A stretch of DNA of 6,803 nucleotides from Candidatus Acetothermia bacterium. GTDB taxonomy: Bacteria; Bipolaricaulota; Bipolaricaulia; UBA7950. Under the pieces are notes generated by a model. It was not told the DNA's origin. It saw only the letters and a list, made by a program, of their open reading frames with translations, and did not search any database. The position numbers were made by a program, and so were the translations under genes. The stretch is taken from NCBI GenBank assembly GCA_003535305.1, contig DOHL01000050.1, positions 1 through 6,803 of the forward strand, given 5' to 3'. Shown here piece by piece: positions 5,451 through 6,803 of this stretch. The number at the start of each line of letters is the position of its first letter. Position 1 is the first letter of the stretch.

Positions 5451-6326
5451 ATGAAACAGAAGCTTTCTCGTTCTCTCTTCCTTATTCCAGCGCTTGCCCT
5501 GCTCTCTATCTTCGTCGTCTATCCTGTGGTCAACACGATCTATCTCAGTTTCCTCTCTCCTGAAGGGGAGTTTGTCTTTTTATCTAACTATGCGGATATC
5601 TTAACAAGGAGAGAGATCGTCAATCCACGCGGTTTTGCCCGCGGGTTCGCTTTCGGCGCCCTGCCTCACAATCTTCTCTGGACGTTGATCCATCTGCCGC
5701 TGACTGTCTTTCTCGGCCTGGTGCTGGCAGTTATTCTGCGGCACGTCAAGGGCAAGGTGATAATCAAATCAGTGATCTTTTTAGGTATGGTCACGCCGAT
5801 GATCATCGCAGGAGTACTTCTCCGGTTCATCTTCGACGGACGAGCGGGAATAGTTCCGGCAGTGTTCAGCATCTTCGGTGTAGCGCCGCGAACGCTGACC
5901 GCGCATCCTGACACAGCTCTGATCGCGCTGATTTTAGGCTCAGTATGGATATGGACCGGTTTCAGCATGGTGCTCTACTCAGCTGGATTGGGGACGATTC
6001 CAAAAGAACTCAACGAAGCCGCTCAAATAGACGGAGCCACACCGCAGCGTATCTTTTTTAAAATAACTATTCCGATGCTCAAACCGATCACCACCGTTGT
6101 GGTGACGATGACTCTCCTTTGGAACCTTAGAATCTTCGATATCGTTTATGCAGCAACGATGGGAGGGCCGGGAGGCGCAACGAATGTATTGGCGTTGCAG
6201 ATGTTCTTTTACGCCTTCCGCCATCTGGAATTCAACAGCGCTGCCGTTGTGGCGACCGTTCTCATGTTTTTGGCGATGGTCGCTGCTACACCGATGATCC
6301 GGTCAGCGTGGCGGGAAAGCCAATGA
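5451..6326 (+). CDS. Sugar ABC transporter permease, MalF/UgpA type
   Basis: A 291-residue inner-membrane subunit forming half of the transport channel for the sugar bound by the upstream protein. About six hydrophobic segments are visible near 9-30, 73-95, 105-126, 156-178, 213-235 and 263-283. The cytoplasmic EAA loop, which docks the ATPase, is intact: EAAQIDGATPQRIFFKITIP at 189-208, with Asp194-Gly195 and the closing Pro212. The N-terminal LFLIPALALL and YPVVNTIYLSF (24-34) are typical of this COG1175 family. The length is normal and no long periplasmic P2 loop, as in enteric MalF, is present. The start ATG follows AAGGAGGCGAT. Its stop overlaps the next start as ATGA, so the two permeases are translationally coupled. 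Separation from the binding-protein gene by a terminator-like hairpin suggests lower expression than that partner. Confidence 0.95.
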   Translation: MKQKLSRSLFLIPALALLSIFVVYPVVNTIYLSFLSPEGEFVFLSNYADILTRREIVNPRGFARGFAFGALPHNLLWTLIHLPLTVFLGLVLAVILRHVKGKVIIKSVIFLGMVTPMIIAGVLLRFIFDGRAGIVPAVFSIFGVAPRTLTAHPDTALIALILGSVWIWTGFSMVLYSAGLGTIPKELNEAAQIDGATPQRIFFKITIPMLKPITTVVVTMTLLWNLRIFDIVYAATMGGPGGATNVLALQMFFYAFRHLEFNSAAVVATVLMFLAMVAATPMIRSAWRESQ

Positions 6327-6803
6327 AAAGGAAGATTGCAGCGACTCTTTTGATCCATGTAATGGTATGGGTCATCGCACTGATATGGATAGTCCCCTTC
6401 CTCGGCGTCTTCATGGCTGCAATACGACCTATGGCAGAGATTATCCGTGGATGGTGGCGTGTTGATCCCTTTACGCCGACTTTTCAAAACTTCATTGGCG
6501 CTTGGAACCATGCGGCTGCTCCGCTGGCGGAAGGAATGCTCAATTCGCTTAGAGTCGCTATCCCAGCGACCATCGTGCCGATCCTGGTCGCCGCGATCGC
6601 TGCTTATGGGTTTTCCCGCTTCCGCTTTCCGCTCAAGAATTATCTGTTCATCACCATCGTTATTTTGATGACGATTCCCCAGCAGATGATCGCCATACCA
6701 ATCTTTCGTATAATGAAGGATGTAGGGCTGCTTAATACACACTTCGGGTTGATTTTGGTCCATGCTGCATGGGGTATTCCATGGATTCTCTTCTTTATGC
6801 GTA
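6323..6803 (+). CDS. Sugar ABC transporter permease, MalG/UgpE type (3' end beyond window)
   Basis: The second permease, overlapping the first by 4 bases (ATGA), with 160 codons visible before the window ends. The MalG-like plan is clear: an N-terminal membrane segment (about 10-33), then MAAIRP (31-36), F-Q-N-F-x-G-A-W (54-61), the strongly conserved NSLRVAIPATIVPIL (74-88) with AAYGFSRFRF (93-102), IPQQMIAIP (118-126), GLLNTHFGLIL (135-145), and GIPWILFFMR (151-160) at the edge. The EAA loop and the last two membrane segments should lie downstream. It pairs with the MalF-type subunit to form the channel. No strong ribosome binding site precedes it, so translation probably depends on coupling to the previous gene. 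It is incomplete only because of the window border. Confidence 0.94.
   Translation, partial: MKRKIAATLLIHVMVWVIALIWIVPFLGVFMAAIRPMAEIIRGWWRVDPFTPTFQNFIGAWNHAAAPLAEGMLNSLRVAIPATIVPILVAAIAAYGFSRFRFPLKNYLFITIVILMTIPQQMIAIPIFRIMKDVGLLNTHFGLILVHAAWGIPWILFFMR

Noticed and set aside
6209..6763. Long minus-strand open frame opposite the two permease genes
   Set aside because: It lies wholly antisense to two well-recognised permeases, its translation has no recognisable fold or motif, and it has no supporting start context.

Overview
The window comes from a bacterial chromosome of roughly 50% G+C. The lineage cannot be fixed from this stretch. The substrate-binding protein has a signal peptide and no cysteine at all, so it is not a lipoprotein. 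This suggests a diderm (or Thermotoga-like) cell with a periplasm. Strong AGGAGG-type ribosome binding sites precede several genes. GATC tetranucleotides look about three times more frequent than chance. The CoaBC carries the PAMH variant of its active-site motif. None of this names a phylum.

Left half, minus strand (about 72-2703): a coenzyme A precursor operon read right to left, coaBC, then a Rossmann/DUF2520 protein, then panD. Gaps are 27 and 5 bases, or a 4-base overlap if the GTG start of panD is used. PanD makes beta-alanine, CoaBC turns 4'-phosphopantothenate into 4'-phosphopantetheine, and the DUF2520 protein is best explained as a PanG-type ketopantoate reductase supplying pantoate. 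PanB and PanC are not in the window. A TTGACT-N17-TAAACT promoter lies about 120 bases upstream of coaBC. Just beyond panD lie five tandem copies of a 7-base unit, giving a G-quadruplex pattern on the panD sense strand.

Middle (2555-2999): a divergent intergenic region with a promoter facing each way, some short repeats of unknown role, and a 27-base inverted repeat of the ROK/XylR operator type just downstream of the rightward promoter.

Right half, plus strand (3000-6803, continuing past the window): a ROK-family repressor, a secreted family-1 sugar-binding protein, and two MalF/MalG-type ABC permeases, the second cut by the window edge. This is a typical self-contained carbohydrate uptake locus: the repressor probably senses the sugar or a derivative and controls its own operon through the inverted repeat. 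A clear stem-loop with a U tract between the binding-protein and permease genes probably lowers permease expression relative to the binding protein. No ATPase or sugar-metabolising enzyme is visible, so the sugar is unknown.

The genes belong to known families and no wholly new system is evident. The items most worth a second look are the repeat/quadruplex array after panD, the PanG-like gene, the ROK protein that has lost both kinase and zinc motifs together with its candidate operator, the two competing starts of the binding protein, and the intercistronic terminator.
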